Below, piece after piece: positions 46,219 to 46,803 of a stretch of DNA of 46,803 nucleotides. Position numbers and translations under genes: made by a program. The first letter of the stretch is position 1. The number at the start of each line of letters is the position of its first letter. The notes under the pieces are model-generated. The model was not told the origin of the DNA and ran no database searches. It was given only the letters and a program-made list of their open reading frames with translations. Origin of the DNA: JAITMY01 sp031549685. GTDB taxonomy: Bacteria > Bacteroidota > Bacteroidia > Bacteroidales > UBA932. The stretch covers positions 1-46,803 of the forward strand of contig JAVBPG010000029.1 in the NCBI GenBank assembly GCA_031549685.1. Reading direction: 5' to 3'.

Positions 46219-46482
46219 ATGAACAAGGCAGAATTAATTGATGCAATTGCCGACAAGGCAGACTTGACAAAGGTAGCCGCTAAGGCAGCTTTGGATGCTT
46301 TTACCGAAGTGGTAGCAAAGTCTTTGAAGAAGGGTGACAAGGTTGCTCTCGTGGGCTTTGGTACTTTCAGCGTTTCACAGCGCAGCGCCCGCACCGGCCG
46401 CAATCCTCGCACCGGTGAGCCTATTAAAATTAAGGCAAAGAAGGTTGCTAAGTTCAAAGCTGGTAGCGAGCTTTCTTTCTAA
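46219..46482 (+). CDS. hup: DNA-binding protein HU
   Basis: An 87-residue histone-like protein that binds and bends DNA as a dimer. The start MNKAELIDAIADKADLTKVAAKAALDAF is the family's helical base. GDKVALVGFGTFSVSQRSARTGRNPRTGEPIKIKAKKVAKFKAGSEL holds the beta arms, with the conserved RNPRTG tip whose Pro intercalates into DNA. The in-frame extension upstream to 46144 is rejected because a perfect promoter lies there. The gene uses more common, translation-favoured codons than neighbours, as expected for an abundant protein. A stem-loop follows. Confidence 0.96.
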   Translation: MNKAELIDAIADKADLTKVAAKAALDAFTEVVAKSLKKGDKVALVGFGTFSVSQRSARTGRNPRTGEPIKIKAKKVAKFKAGSELSF

Positions 46483-46505
46483 GAAAACCGCATCAACTAA
46501 GAGCA

Positions 46506-46536
46506 AAGGGGAGGCCAAACGGCTTCCCCTTCTTTG
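46506..46536 (+). terminator. terminator after HU
   Basis: AAGGGGAGGCC, loop AAAC, GGCTTCCCCTT (one G-T pair), then CTTTG. 11-bp stem. Confidence 0.8.
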
Positions 46537-46578
46537 TTGGCATACAGAGTACACAGACATGCGACAAACACGAACACG

Positions 46579-46656
46579 TGTCATTGCGGACTCGATCCGC
46601 AATCTCATAAAGAAGATTTTTTAGACAGGAGATCCCGCGTCAAGCGCGGGATGACA
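46579..46656. repeat. palindromic element, TGTCAT family (78 bp)
   Basis: TGTCATTGCGGACTCGATCC...AATCTC and GAGATCCCGCGTCAAGCGC...GGATGACA. The right half is almost the same as that of the second hemW copy. Lies between HU and the gene at the window end. Confidence 0.9.
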
Positions 46657-46674
46657 ACGGAAATTATATAAAGT

Positions 46675-46803
46675 CTAATAAATATTTTCAATAATTTTAC
46701 AAACCGCTTTGATTTGTTCCTTTGGGGTATAACGTACCCAATCGTTAAAATCTTCTACTCTTTTATCCATAGAGCAAACCCACCTGTTGTGCGTTATCTT
46801 TTT
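46675..46803 (-). CDS. C-terminal end of an unknown gene, cut by window edge
   Basis: On the minus strand, the last ~42 codons of a frame that stops at 46677-46675 (TAG). The visible part includes THNRWVCSMDKRVEDFNDW and ends KAVCKIIENIY. It is AT-rich, polar and coding-like, with spaced Trp and Cys residues. I do not recognise the family with confidence; it has the look of an accessory-gene product. The start lies outside the window. Confidence 0.5.
   Translation of the reverse strand, partial: KKITHNRWVCSMDKRVEDFNDWVRYTPKEQIKAVCKIIENIY

Overview
The window comes from a member of the Bacteroidota, probably of the Bacteroidales. Several things point there: promoters of the TTTG-N19-21-TAnnTTTG type, lipoproteins with acidic residues right after the lipid cysteine, type IX secretion C-terminal domains on two subtilases, an OMP_b-brl_3-type barrel, DUF4270, PCMD and PorT-like families, and frequent TTG/GTG starts. 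Most of the window is ordinary, gene-dense chromosome of moderate to high GC. A few AT-rich islands stand out: the GIY-YIG gene, the padR pair, and the barrel gene at 43766.

Layout. 1-7.6 kb: secreted esterase, LpxH-like hydrolase, Gate-domain membrane protein, a small GIY-YIG nuclease gene in an inverted-repeat element, thyA, a lamin-tail lipoprotein, efp, and a PadR/membrane-protein pair. 7.7-14.4 kb: aspS, a helical-repeat protein, RNase H, a SAM methyltransferase, a likely minus-strand small RNA, tRNA-Lys(CTT) and a LuxE-like acyltransferase. 14.7-24.2 kb: two tandem T9SS subtilases, then an ECF sigma factor followed by two Spy/CpxP-like proteins, a single-span membrane protein and a large outer-membrane barrel, which looks like an envelope-response operon. 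24.3-26.4 kb: cardiolipin synthase and an HdeD-like protein. 27.0-34.0 kb: a TetR-TolC-adaptor-RND efflux operon with a small PII-like protein. 34.0-40.6 kb: lipoproteins, a PorT-like barrel, threonine ammonia-lyase, a half-length GT5-like protein overlapping a DUF4270 lipoprotein. 40.6-46.8 kb: a pseudouridine synthase with a long basic repeat tail, HemW, a small barrel protein, a GlmM-type mutase, HU, and the end of an unknown gene.

The most unusual feature is a family of palindromic elements that begin TGTCAT (or a close variant) and end ATGACA. I count ten in 46.8 kb. One, 403 bp long, has perfect 28-bp terminal inverted repeats and carries the GIY-YIG nuclease gene. Eight or nine short ones (62-142 bp) look like non-autonomous relatives. 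Three of these lie inside conserved genes, two in hemW and one in the luxE-like gene. They add about 24-29 codons each without breaking the frame, much as Rickettsia palindromic elements do. A half-element of 50 bp is almost identical inside hemW and in an intergenic copy 23 kb away. This suggests, but does not prove, a small mobile system in which a GIY-YIG nuclease spreads frame-tolerant palindromes.

Gene starts were chosen from promoter position, family N-termini and signal peptides. All similarity statements rest on recognition by eye; no search was run.
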